A stretch of DNA of 24,700 nucleotides, taken from positions 1 through 24,700 of IMG/VR virus record IMGVR_UViG_3300007539_000202; one strand, written 5' to 3'. The stretch is from a virus. Below are positions 15,055 through 24,272 of the stretch, in pieces. The position numbers were made by a program, and so were the translations under genes. Numbering within the stretch: the first letter of the stretch is position 1; every line of letters begins with the position of its first letter. Under the pieces are notes generated by a model, which did no database searches, was not told the DNA's origin, and saw only the letters and a program-made list of their open reading frames with translations.

Positions 15055-18000
15055 ATGGGAGCTATTTTATATACCGAAGGAGGATTATTACAACGTCTTG
15101 ATGGTAGGCCATATATAGGAAGTTATCACATAATGCCAGATGGTACCCCTATGGCTGGGGCAACACATACTGGTAATGATGAAATCCTACAATATGATCC
15201 TAGTAGGGCTCGTGTTTCAGAAGTTAATCCTGCTAATTTTACAGCTCAGGGGTTTGGTTTAGCGGACCAAACTGTTATCGCTAGTTCGGAAATAGAATCA
15301 TTTTTCGACCCCCTAGTAGATAGGATAGAGTTTTTTATTTATGATATTTCTAAAACTTTAGTTTTATTTGATGATGATTTTAGGGAGTATAGAATAGAAA
15401 ATAATATAAGTACTGACCCTAATGAAATAGATGAAATTATTCTTCAACCCCAAGTTGATGCAGTTAGAAATGGATTTGATAGGGGATCTCTATTTACAGT
15501 TTATAATTTTATTACTTCCGAAATAAGTGATGTTTTTATATCCGAAATATCACCTGATAGAACAGAAATTAGATTACAATCTAATGTTCTAACTAGTGAA
15601 GATATAAGAGAAGAGGTTTCTTCATTAAAAAGTAAAATAGATGGTCTAAATTACTTTGATGAACTCTATCTTAATTTTGGAAATAATGATTATTTTATAG
15701 CTGTAAACATACAGTTAGATAACACTACATCTCCTACTTCATTCTTAGTAAAACTATATACCCCTCTTCGTGATGATATTACTACTAAAACAGAAGTAGA
15801 ATTAGTAAGTAAGGTAGCCGAAACTCAAGCGTTTGAAGTTGATTTCCCTGACATAACAATACCAATAGATAATAGTATTAGGATTAAGGGACCTAATACA
15901 AATTTAAAAATTAAAGATAGGGTAAATAATTCTTCGGAATATAAAAATTTAACTTCTTTAACAACTTCTTCTTTCACTGCTTCTCTAGATCAAGCTAGTT
16001 ATTTACTTAATCAAACTGGAGTACCTCTCCACCCTAGCTATTCTATAGTTGATTATAGTGATTTTGTTCACTTTTCTTCTGCTAAAAAAAGATTAGAAAA
16101 TTTTTACTACAAAGTAGGCCAAATAGAATCTAATCAAAATTCTATAAATAATTTAAGACTTATTACTGGATCATCTTCTGGTTCTTCTACTACTCTTACT
16201 TCTCTTAAAATATTTGAAGATAGAATAACAGAAACTATTAGAAATTTTGATGGGTTTGAATATTTCTTATACTATAATAGTAGTTCAGATGCTTATCCTA
16301 AATTAAATGATAGTGCTCCTTATAGATTACAATCTACAGGTAGTGCTGAGGTATTAACTTGGTTAGGTAGTGATATAGTAGGTAGTGCTAATTATGGAGG
16401 AGCTTTATTAAATGCCTCTAGATTTGATGAAGATAACCCAAGTAACTTAAAATATACTATTCCTGAATTTATAAGAGAAAATTCTAGTAATAATAATTAC
16501 TTAGAATTTGTAAATTTAGTAGGACAACATTTTGATGAATTATGGTTATACATTAAAGCTATAACGGATAAACTTAAAGCATCAAATAATTTAGAAACTG
16601 GAGTACCCCCCGAATTAGTTGAGGAAACACTTAAATCTTTTGGGTATGATGTTTATGGTAATAATTTTGATAACAATGATATTTTTACCAGTTTAATAGG
16701 TATAAATGAATCCGGATCGTATTTTACTGAAACTAATCAAGAATTAATTACTACCGCTATATCGGCAAGTAATACACCTATTCCTATAAATGATGTAAGT
16801 AAAGAAATCTATAAAAGATTATATCATAATCTGGTTTATTTAGCTAAGAAAAAAGGTACAGTCTCAGGTTTAAGAAGTTTAATTAATATTTGGGGTTTAC
16901 CAGATACTGTATTAAGAATAAATGAATTTGGGGGTAAAGATAAAGTAAATGTTAATGATTGGGACTTATATAGAAGAATATATAATAAAGAATTAATATC
17001 TACAGGAAGTGGAAACCAATTTACTACATTTTTTGCAAATAAAGGAACACCCGACACTGGACTTAATTCTGATTGGGGGGTAGATCCTAATGTCCCTAGA
17101 ACAGTTGAATTTAGATTCAAATCAAGAATTAATCCAAACACTCTCCCTAACTGTACAGGTTTTATAAACACACCAATAAGAGAAGAATTATTTAGATTAT
17201 CAGATACTGATGTTGTAGGCTCTACAGCCTCCTCATCCGTAGCAATTACACTAGAGTATTTTGGATCAGGATCAGTAACAGGCTCATTTTCGGGTAGTAC
17301 CTTTGACCCTAATAATCAATATGCGGATCTAACATTATATATAAGTGGTTCAACACAATACTATTCATCATCTATTAATCTACCATTCTACAATCAGGAT
17401 TGGTGGAACGTAATGCTACAATATGATAGTGGTTCTAATAAATTTAACCTTAATACTGGGGATAAAATTTACAATGGTAATGATGGAACTCAATTAGGTT
17501 TTACTGGAAGCACATCTATAACAGTTCCCGCGTATGTAGATACATTAGGATATCGTAATGCTAATAACGCCATCTCCGGTAATGGGGGAACAAACCAACA
17601 TTTCGGCATCGGAAAGAGCGGATCTCTAAAATTCTCAGGATCATTTCAAGAACATAGATACTGGACAAACCTTTTATCGGAAGAAGCATTTCATAATCAT
17701 ATTATGGATCCTTTATCGATTGAGACAGGATATTTAACAGGATCCCTCTCACCCGCAGAAACTCTTGCATTTAGAACTAGAGAAGGAGAAGATTGGTCAA
17801 TAACGGGTTCTCTTACAAATCCTGAATATCAATCTATTCACCCAAAAGTAATAGGATCCTTTACCCCAACCTCATCTTTTACTTCTAGAGGTAATGATAC
17901 AAACCTATATAATGTAAATGGGTTATATCAAGCAAATAGGGAAACTCAATTCTTAAACCAACCTAATTTAGGTATTAAAAATAGAGTGAATGATAAAATA

Positions 18001-21000
18001 CGTGTTGTTGATAATGTAGTTTATGAAAGTACTTTATCATCACTTAGATCAATTCAACAAAATTATGAGGTTTCTCAATCATTTACAGAAGATAATAATT
18101 TATTAGAAGTTGCATTTTCACCCCAGGATGAAATAAATGATGATATCATCCACGAATTAGGGTTTAATAATAACATTACTGAACAATTAGCTGACCCACG
18201 AAACTTATCTTCATCTCTGGAATATTACGACGGGTTAAGAGATATAGCTCTAAGATACTTTGAAAAGTATGTCAAAGATAATGCTAATGATTACTATAGA
18301 TTAATTAAATATATAGATAATTCTTTATTTAAAGCTATTAAAAACTATGTACCTGCCAGAACTTCGGTTTCTACCGGTATAGTAGTTAAACAACACTTAT
18401 TAGAAAGAAATAGAGTAAGACCTCCTCAAGTTAACATAAATACTACTATAGCTAAAACCCCTGAAACAGGTTCAGCTGTAAATGGAATATCACCAACAGG
18501 TAATAATAGCCAATTATCTTTTCAGGATATATCACTAGAGGGATCTATCAAATCTCAACCAAGAGGATTTATAACAGGTTCTCCTATTCAAGTGTTTACA
18601 GGGGGAACTGGTGGTTCATTTGAGAAATTTAATTCCATTCATTTCCACCCTTATGGTACTTCTGGTAGTGGTCCTACTGAAAGATTTGGTTTTGATATTT
18701 CTCAATCCTTTATAGAAACTGTTTCTACTCTATCAGGTAGTGTAAATACTTTAATAAGTAACCAAGATGAATTTTATAATGGGGAATTTGAGGGGGCTCA
18801 TATTATAATAACAACCCAATCACTAAATCCACATTGTAAACAGTTTTTGAATATTAACTTACAACAGGGAGTATTAGAACATGAATATGATAGATTTGTT
18901 TATACGAACAATACTTGTTCATTAGCTAAATTTAATGATGTAAAAACAGCACCTAGAAGTGGAGAAATATTTTTATTTAGAAATTCTAGCAATTTAAATA
19001 ATATAGAAAAAATAAAAATTTCTCATACTACTAAAGGTGGAGTGGATCTATCCAATATATTACCTACAGTAGATAGATTTACATTTGATTTTGATGGTAA
19101 TAATAAAGTAGTTAATGTAGACTTTGATTATGGGGGTGGATCTTATACTACGTTTAATGTAACATCACCTTTATTTACTTATGATTCTACTAACTTTAGT
19201 TCTAACTTTGTTTCATATCCTTTTACAGGATCAAAAACAGGAAGTCATGAAACTATTACAGTTAATTGGGATGGGAGCAAATTAGTAAGAGGAGGTTTCC
19301 CACAAGCTGCCATTGGGTATAATACCCAGGAAATTATAGTTTCTGACTATCAAGTAGAAAGTGATAGTCATAATTTATTTGATAATAGTTCCGGTATATA
19401 TACATGCCCCTTAACTAATAATAAATTCTTATCAGTTACTAGTTCTCTTAGCAACTTTACTATTAATTGGACTAATAATGTATCATATTCTATTGATACA
19501 GATGTACAATTTAGAGTTAAAAATCTTTCCACAGGTGAGGAATTAGATTCTTTAGGGGGTTTTCAATTAACAATTAACCAAACCTCCAGTGTAGGGCAAG
19601 CATATTCGGGTACAGAACAAAGAGCCCTTCTTACCCCTTCTCAAGCAATAAGAAGTGGGGATCAAGTAGCATTAGTAGCACGATTAAATACAGCCTTTAC
19701 TCCATTCCAAGCAATAATACCTGGACAATCTGCTGCAGCAAATATTACAGCATCTTTTTCATTTAGTAATGCCTCATTTGCTATAAGTGAATCTATAGTA
19801 ACCGATAATGATCCAATTTCTACTATAACAGCTATCGAACCCGGATATTTAACAAACAATACGGATTTTGAAAGAGCTTTTGATTGTCAACCTTTATTAA
19901 ATAATTCAATAGAAAATAGGAACTCTACAACATATCAAGATGTAGATTACTCAACGGGTTTACTAACTCCTACTAATGTAATTTTTATAACTAATAATAA
20001 TGCTGTTCCTTCACAAACCCCTGATTCTAATTATACACAACAGTCTAGAATTTTACCTAGATACGAGGGTTCAAGGTTACAAGCCCTAAATATTAATACT
20101 TATACTGGACCAGGTGTTTTACTTAAGGATGGCACAACATGGGGAGGTGACATATCATTTGGAAAAACTCCAGTTATACAAAGAGTAAAACCATTTTTCA
20201 GTTATTTCCAATTATTAGTACCTACTTCACCTGAACTAGAAAATGCCACACAGGTTAAACTAGCATATTTAATAGATTCTGAGGGTAATGCTTTCAAACC
20301 CCTTTTAAATTCACCTACTTTTTTCAATGTTGAAGGAACGTTTGAAAGTGGTGATAGGGTAGATATAGCATTAGAGGATACTTTACAAACAGATGATCAA
20401 TCCTTAGTAAATGCCGCAGTAGGAATTAACTTGGATAACTTTAACACCTCAGCTAATGTTCTATATGGGGCTAGAAGAGTAGATCCTATTTTAACTACAC
20501 AAAAAGTATCCATTAATGATGTATCTAATGTTAATGATGCTTTTGTATCTTCTTTAACTTTTGAAGGAATAGGAGGAGAACCTACTAATTATGGGTTATT
20601 CGCTAATGGTAGTCAAACAGTTACTCTTTCTAATAGTAGTAATGTTGTAGGAGGTACAGGAGTAACTTTTTTCCCTCCTACGGTAGATGGCGCAGGAGGA
20701 TTTGATACTAACACTGGCATTTATACTTTCCCTAGCAATCCTATTAGCAGTAATAAGATTAAATTTGGTTGTATTATTTCATGTTATATAAGATCTATAT
20801 ATAACCTTAATCCAAGTTATTATAGTTATTATAGCCAATTTAATATAGCTAAACTCCAACTTATACGAGAGAGAGCATCTGTAGAAACAATATTAGGTGA
20901 AGAAACAATAAAATATTCTGTAACTAATAATGGTACTGAGTTGTTACAGTTTAAAGGATTTGAATCTAGCTTTATTGAATGTAGATCTACTGATAAAATC

Positions 21001-21567
21001 TTTATGAGAATTTTAATTCTTAATCCTGCATTTGAGGTGGAATTAAGAGGTCAGGCTATTAGTGGTACACCTTTATTATTTCCTGAAATTACAATACAAA
21101 ATAAATTTTTTGAAACGGGTAGTAATTTTACACCTATCTTAACAGCTTCGGTTTCTATGTCACAATTCTTTGACATTAGCCAACAACTACCTATACCTGG
21201 TAGTACTTTTAAACCTATTAATGAAAACTTTTCATTTAAAGTTGGGGATGAATTAAGATTTGAAGGTAGTGAAAATTTAGTACATAAAATATATGATGTC
21301 AATCTAGAAACAGAAGGAGATGCTTCGGGTAGTTATATCTTAAATGTGCATCCTGAGGTACCTTCAAATGTAAACATAAATCAATTTTTATTAAGAAGAT
21401 ATAATTCTGATGGAACTTCAGTATTAATAGATTTAGTTCCTCCTTCTGCATCATTTGCCACTACTAAAGGGGTTATGAAAAATACTTTAATATCAGAAGA
21501 ATTAGGGAAAAATATAGATCTTATAGTTTCAGATCTAGTCAAAGAAGGAGTTTTAAATAATAAATAG
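15055..21567 (+). CDS. giant composite baseplate protein with gpI/gp7-like core and lectin-like modules
   Basis: This single frame encodes 2170 residues. Residues 1-60 are a Gly-rich N-terminus. Residues about 475-625 have the pattern of the P2 gpI/T4 gp7 wedge core: a helix VGQHFDELWLYIKAITDKL, then YKRLYHNLVYLAKKKGTVSG with the KGT motif at 600-602, and LRSLINIWGLPDTVLRINEF. Residues about 680-885 are a LamG-like jelly roll (PRTVEFRFKSRINPN; WWNVMLQYDSGSNKFNLNTG; FSGSFQEHRYWTNLL). Residues 960-1125 are helical and end in NYVPARTSVSTGIVVKQHLL followed by ERN, a segment I recall from marine phage virion proteins. The C-terminal 1000 residues are Ser/Asn/Thr-rich beta sequence with two C1q-like stretches (FDNSSGIYTCP near 1441; FDTNTGIYTFP near 1884). 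In T4, gp7 (1032 aa) is the outer wedge scaffold; this version is twice that size. A wedge protein that also carries receptor-binding modules is my inference. Confidence 0.7.
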   Translation: MGAILYTEGGLLQRLDGRPYIGSYHIMPDGTPMAGATHTGNDEILQYDPSRARVSEVNPANFTAQGFGLADQTVIASSEIESFFDPLVDRIEFFIYDISKTLVLFDDDFREYRIENNISTDPNEIDEIILQPQVDAVRNGFDRGSLFTVYNFITSEISDVFISEISPDRTEIRLQSNVLTSEDIREEVSSLKSKIDGLNYFDELYLNFGNNDYFIAVNIQLDNTTSPTSFLVKLYTPLRDDITTKTEVELVSKVAETQAFEVDFPDITIPIDNSIRIKGPNTNLKIKDRVNNSSEYKNLTSLTTSSFTASLDQASYLLNQTGVPLHPSYSIVDYSDFVHFSSAKKRLENFYYKVGQIESNQNSINNLRLITGSSSGSSTTLTSLKIFEDRITETIRNFDGFEYFLYYNSSSDAYPKLNDSAPYRLQSTGSAEVLTWLGSDIVGSANYGGALLNASRFDEDNPSNLKYTIPEFIRENSSNNNYLEFVNLVGQHFDELWLYIKAITDKLKASNNLETGVPPELVEETLKSFGYDVYGNNFDNNDIFTSLIGINESGSYFTETNQELITTAISASNTPIPINDVSKEIYKRLYHNLVYLAKKKGTVSGLRSLINIWGLPDTVLRINEFGGKDKVNVNDWDLYRRIYNKELISTGSGNQFTTFFANKGTPDTGLNSDWGVDPNVPRTVEFRFKSRINPNTLPNCTGFINTPIREELFRLSDTDVVGSTASSSVAITLEYFGSGSVTGSFSGSTFDPNNQYADLTLYISGSTQYYSSSINLPFYNQDWWNVMLQYDSGSNKFNLNTGDKIYNGNDGTQLGFTGSTSITVPAYVDTLGYRNANNAISGNGGTNQHFGIGKSGSLKFSGSFQEHRYWTNLLSEEAFHNHIMDPLSIETGYLTGSLSPAETLAFRTREGEDWSITGSLTNPEYQSIHPKVIGSFTPTSSFTSRGNDTNLYNVNGLYQANRETQFLNQPNLGIKNRVNDKIRVVDNVVYESTLSSLRSIQQNYEVSQSFTEDNNLLEVAFSPQDEINDDIIHELGFNNNITEQLADPRNLSSSLEYYDGLRDIALRYFEKYVKDNANDYYRLIKYIDNSLFKAIKNYVPARTSVSTGIVVKQHLLERNRVRPPQVNINTTIAKTPETGSAVNGISPTGNNSQLSFQDISLEGSIKSQPRGFITGSPIQVFTGGTGGSFEKFNSIHFHPYGTSGSGPTERFGFDISQSFIETVSTLSGSVNTLISNQDEFYNGEFEGAHIIITTQSLNPHCKQFLNINLQQGVLEHEYDRFVYTNNTCSLAKFNDVKTAPRSGEIFLFRNSSNLNNIEKIKISHTTKGGVDLSNILPTVDRFTFDFDGNNKVVNVDFDYGGGSYTTFNVTSPLFTYDSTNFSSNFVSYPFTGSKTGSHETITVNWDGSKLVRGGFPQAAIGYNTQEIIVSDYQVESDSHNLFDNSSGIYTCPLTNNKFLSVTSSLSNFTINWTNNVSYSIDTDVQFRVKNLSTGEELDSLGGFQLTINQTSSVGQAYSGTEQRALLTPSQAIRSGDQVALVARLNTAFTPFQAIIPGQSAAANITASFSFSNASFAISESIVTDNDPISTITAIEPGYLTNNTDFERAFDCQPLLNNSIENRNSTTYQDVDYSTGLLTPTNVIFITNNNAVPSQTPDSNYTQQSRILPRYEGSRLQALNINTYTGPGVLLKDGTTWGGDISFGKTPVIQRVKPFFSYFQLLVPTSPELENATQVKLAYLIDSEGNAFKPLLNSPTFFNVEGTFESGDRVDIALEDTLQTDDQSLVNAAVGINLDNFNTSANVLYGARRVDPILTTQKVSINDVSNVNDAFVSSLTFEGIGGEPTNYGLFANGSQTVTLSNSSNVVGGTGVTFFPPTVDGAGGFDTNTGIYTFPSNPISSNKIKFGCIISCYIRSIYNLNPSYYSYYSQFNIAKLQLIRERASVETILGEETIKYSVTNNGTELLQFKGFESSFIECRSTDKIFMRILILNPAFEVELRGQAISGTPLLFPEITIQNKFFETGSNFTPILTASVSMSQFFDISQQLPIPGSTFKPINENFSFKVGDELRFEGSENLVHKIYDVNLETEGDASGSYILNVHPEVPSNVNINQFLLRRYNSDGTSVLIDLVPPSASFATTKGVMKNTLISEELGKNIDLIVSDLVKEGVLNNK
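17221..17880 (+). other. compositionally distinct LamG-like segment inside the giant gene
   Basis: A hand count gives 244 G+C in 660 bases (37%), against 26% in six flanking 60-base rows (16501, 16561, 16801, 16861, 18061, 18901). Codon choice shifts too, with CCC, GCC, TCC, GGC and CGG appearing. The segment coincides with most of the LamG-like domain (residues about 723-942), with no frame disruption, consistent with acquisition by recombination. Confidence 0.6.
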
Positions 21568-21582
21568 GAAAATTTAACTTAA

Positions 21583-21596
21583 TATATTTATAAATA
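21583..21596 (+). promoter_or_regulatory. late promoter box TATATTTATAAATA before the virion trio
   Basis: TATATTTATAAATA contains both the local consensus TATATTTATAA and a perfect T4 late box, TATAAATA (21589-21596). It lies in the 37-base gap after the giant gene, eight bases before the ATG at 21605. It is the best late promoter candidate in the window. Confidence 0.6.
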
Positions 21597-21604
21597 AAAT
21601 AAAA

Positions 21605-22285
21605 ATGGGATATTTAAATAATCAGATAGTTACAGTGGATGCTATCCTTACTAAAAAAGGAAGAGAACTGTTAGCTAGAAACGATGGTTCTTTTCAAATT
21701 ACACAGTTTGCGGTTGCGGATGATGAAATAGATTATACACTTTATAATCCAAATCACCCCTCGGGTTCTACTTTTTATGGTGAGGCTATTGATAATATGC
21801 CTTTACTGGAAGCCTTTCCTGATGACACACAAATAATGAAATATAAATTAGCTACTCTTCCCAGGGGTACTGCTAAATTACCTGTATTAGATTTAGGATT
21901 TGCTGCTGTTACTTTAAAACAAGGAGCTGCATTAGCTATAACTCCCCAAACACTTAACTTTTTAGGCGCAGCGCAAGCAAATGAAACATCAGGTTATTCT
22001 TGTACTATAGCCGATGCTAGGGTACTTAATACTTTCACAGGCATAGGTATTGATACAGCTGCAGCACAAACCCAAAATGCTAGTGTAGTTAACCGAACTT
22101 TAGGAACTAATGTTTCCCAAACTGTAATAGGTTCACAGATTAACCTTAGAGCCACAACAGTAAATACTTTATTTGGAGAAACTGCTGCTGTAGGAGCACA
22201 AATTAGAACTACTCTTACATTTGTAGGACTAGATTCAGGTGCTAGATTAACTATTCCATTAACAATAACAAAAACTAACGTATAA
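21605..22285 (+). CDS. conserved virion-type protein of marine T4-like phages, 226 aa
   Basis: The N-terminal half has a distinctive motif set: NQIVTVDAILTKKGRELLAR (6-25) and QITQFAVADDEIDYTLYNPN (31-50), followed by MPLLEAFPDDTQIMKYKLAT. I recall this TKKGRELLAR/FAxADDEIDY arrangement from structural proteins of marine myoviruses; the exact role is unknown to me. The C-terminal half (from about 100) is Ala/Thr/Val-rich, likely an immunoglobulin-like or jelly-roll domain (AALAITPQTLNFLGAAQANE; GSQINLRATTVNTLFG). No signal peptide or membrane segment is seen, so it is taken as a cytoplasmically made particle protein. It follows the best late box and is coupled by TAATG to the next gene, a member of a paralogous pair. 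Confidence 0.7.
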   Translation: MGYLNNQIVTVDAILTKKGRELLARNDGSFQITQFAVADDEIDYTLYNPNHPSGSTFYGEAIDNMPLLEAFPDDTQIMKYKLATLPRGTAKLPVLDLGFAAVTLKQGAALAITPQTLNFLGAAQANETSGYSCTIADARVLNTFTGIGIDTAAAQTQNASVVNRTLGTNVSQTVIGSQINLRATTVNTLFGETAAVGAQIRTTLTFVGLDSGARLTIPLTITKTNV

Positions 22286-23304
22286 TGAGTTTTAAAAGAT
22301 TTGACACTGAAGATATAGTAGTTAGTAGTGATTCAATTACTGGTCCTGCTTGGTCCACAGGTAATCCTACGTTAACTTCATTTTTTTCCTCTTCAATCCA
22401 GAAAAATGGATCTTCAGGAGATTTTTACCTAAGTGTATATCAAGTAGATCCTGCAACATCTTCTTCACTTGCAGATGTACAATTTGATATAGCCTATGCG
22501 GATATTAAAGGTAGTGGATCTGTTTATTATAATCCATTAGTAGTAGGTAAATCACCTTCTTTATCCAATTTTGGGCAATATAGATCTTTAATATTAGAAG
22601 ATGAAAATGCTAATTTTATTTTTGGTAGTGGTACTAATACTTTAACAGCTGATAACTTTTTTGCAATATCTGTTGAAAGAGCTAGATATAAAGAATCACT
22701 ATTCCCCGAAACATTTAATTTATCTTTATCAGGTTCAGATGGATTTGGTAAAATTAATTTAACTAATGACTCTAAGGATATATTAGTTAATACATTTTTA
22801 GGATCTACTAGAGTACTTCAAGTAGTATCGGGTTCTAATGGTAATGCAGTAGGCACAGATGGATTCGTAGCAGGTAGTGGTTCTTATGGTTTATTTTTCC
22901 CAGATATAGGAACTATATTACTTAATCCCCACGCTATATCACAGTCTATTCATGTGGATGCCAATAGAACTAATAACTCAGATGGTTTAAATAATCAAAT
23001 TTTATATGATGCTATTAGATTAGGGGGTAACTTCCAATTAAATTCTCAAGAAACTATTTCATCTGATTTTGTTTTTGCTAGACTTAGAAATGGCGAATTT
23101 AATTATTCTGAAAATCCATCATTTATATCAGGTTCAACTGGAGAAGTAATTTATTCTAATTTTATAAACCAACCTCAAGTTTATATTACTACAGTGGGAA
23201 TGTATAATGATGCTAATGAATTATTAGCCGTATCTAAATTATCTAGACCTTTATTAAAAGACTTTACTAAAGAAGCATTAATTAGGGTTAAATTAGATTT
23301 TTAA
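22285..23304 (+). CDS. virion-type protein, first of a tandem paralogous pair, 339 aa
   Basis: The protein starts MSFKRFDTEDIVVSSDSITG and ends with a conserved module: YITTVGMYNDANELLAVSKL around residues 300-319, then SRPLLKDFTKEALIRVKLDF. The next gene has the same opening and closing modules, so the two are duplicates with different middles. The middle is beta-rich with Ser/Gly repeats (SGSGSYGLFF; FQSPFGSG-like loops) and a FFAISVERARYKESLFPETF segment. I recall the ITTVGMYN/LLAV-x-KL ending from structural proteins of marine phages; precise function is unknown. A trimeric fibre or decoration protein whose central part varies is a plausible reading. It begins in a TAATG overlap with the preceding gene, and five bases separate it from its paralogue. 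Confidence 0.7.
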   Translation: MSFKRFDTEDIVVSSDSITGPAWSTGNPTLTSFFSSSIQKNGSSGDFYLSVYQVDPATSSSLADVQFDIAYADIKGSGSVYYNPLVVGKSPSLSNFGQYRSLILEDENANFIFGSGTNTLTADNFFAISVERARYKESLFPETFNLSLSGSDGFGKINLTNDSKDILVNTFLGSTRVLQVVSGSNGNAVGTDGFVAGSGSYGLFFPDIGTILLNPHAISQSIHVDANRTNNSDGLNNQILYDAIRLGGNFQLNSQETISSDFVFARLRNGEFNYSENPSFISGSTGEVIYSNFINQPQVYITTVGMYNDANELLAVSKLSRPLLKDFTKEALIRVKLDF

Positions 23305-23309
23305 GGTGA

Positions 23310-24272
23310 ATGAGTTCCTTCAAACAATTCAATGCAAAGGATGTTGTAATATCACCCTTTAAAGTCAATAAAAGTTTTACTTTTAGGGGAACCTCTGAAT
23401 TTACAAAATCTAATGTAGGAATAGATAGATTTATAGGTAAAAATTCTGCACCTACTAATAATATACTGCAAGAAGCCACAACAGGTCAGATATCATTAGT
23501 TCCAGAAAGATTATTATATAAATCAATTGAACAGCTTTATTATTCTAATTTTTTATTAGATGCCTCAGGTAGTAATGCTACAACTGCTTCTTTTAATCCT
23601 GATTTAACTATAACAGGGCCAGGAGCTACTACTAATTATTATAATTATTTATCTTCTGATTTAGTACCTAGAAGAGAATTTCCCACTCAATCCGATGCTA
23701 GAATAGGAGTAATATCAATACCTTCTAAAGTATTTGGAGAGTATATCAAACCTGGTACTTTTCGATATGAAGAGGATAGCACTATAATGACCGATGACGG
23801 AGAGGGGAATTTGTTTGATCAAGATGGAAATCAATTAGGTAATATTATATATGAACATGGATTAGCTATTGTTACAGTAGAAAGTGAAGATGCATATGAT
23901 TCTTTATATGGTGTAGCAGTTTATGGAACAGATTTATATGGTGAATCACCAGGATTTGATGCTTTTATGACGGGATCTAATGTCACGTGTTCCTTTGAAA
24001 GTACCTTAACGTTAAATGAAGCACAATACGCTGCTAGGATAACAGAAAATGAATATCAATTTTCCCTTAATCCTACTATTATAAAAGGTAATGATGTAAA
24101 TTCTGATACTTATTATGATTTTGCCACTGGTTCTTATTTCACTCCTTATATTACTACCGTAGGAATGTATAATAACAAATATGATTTATTAGCAGTTGCT
24201 AAACTTGCTAAACCTCTCCCCGTATCCCAATTTACGGATACAACAATAATGGTTAACTTAGATATGTTTTAA
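23310..24272 (+). CDS. virion-type protein, second of a tandem paralogous pair, 320 aa
   Basis: The opening (MSSFKQFNAKDVVISPFKVN) and ending (YITTVGMYNNKYDLLAVAKL near 280-299, then AKPLPVSQFTDTTIMVNLDM) parallel the upstream gene, while the middle has diverged. The middle contains an acidic loop ETGEGN-type turn (DSTIMTDDGEGNLFDQDGNQ) and repeated SLYGVAVYGTDLYGES sequence of beta-hairpin character. It is presumably assembled into the same structure as its paralogue. The ATG is preceded by TAAGGTGA, the most Shine-Dalgarno-like stretch at any start in the window, though it sits too close to the ATG to be ideal. Its stop overlaps the nuclease gene by one base (TAATG). Confidence 0.7.
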   Translation: MSSFKQFNAKDVVISPFKVNKSFTFRGTSEFTKSNVGIDRFIGKNSAPTNNILQEATTGQISLVPERLLYKSIEQLYYSNFLLDASGSNATTASFNPDLTITGPGATTNYYNYLSSDLVPRREFPTQSDARIGVISIPSKVFGEYIKPGTFRYEEDSTIMTDDGEGNLFDQDGNQLGNIIYEHGLAIVTVESEDAYDSLYGVAVYGTDLYGESPGFDAFMTGSNVTCSFESTLTLNEAQYAARITENEYQFSLNPTIIKGNDVNSDTYYDFATGSYFTPYITTVGMYNNKYDLLAVAKLAKPLPVSQFTDTTIMVNLDMF

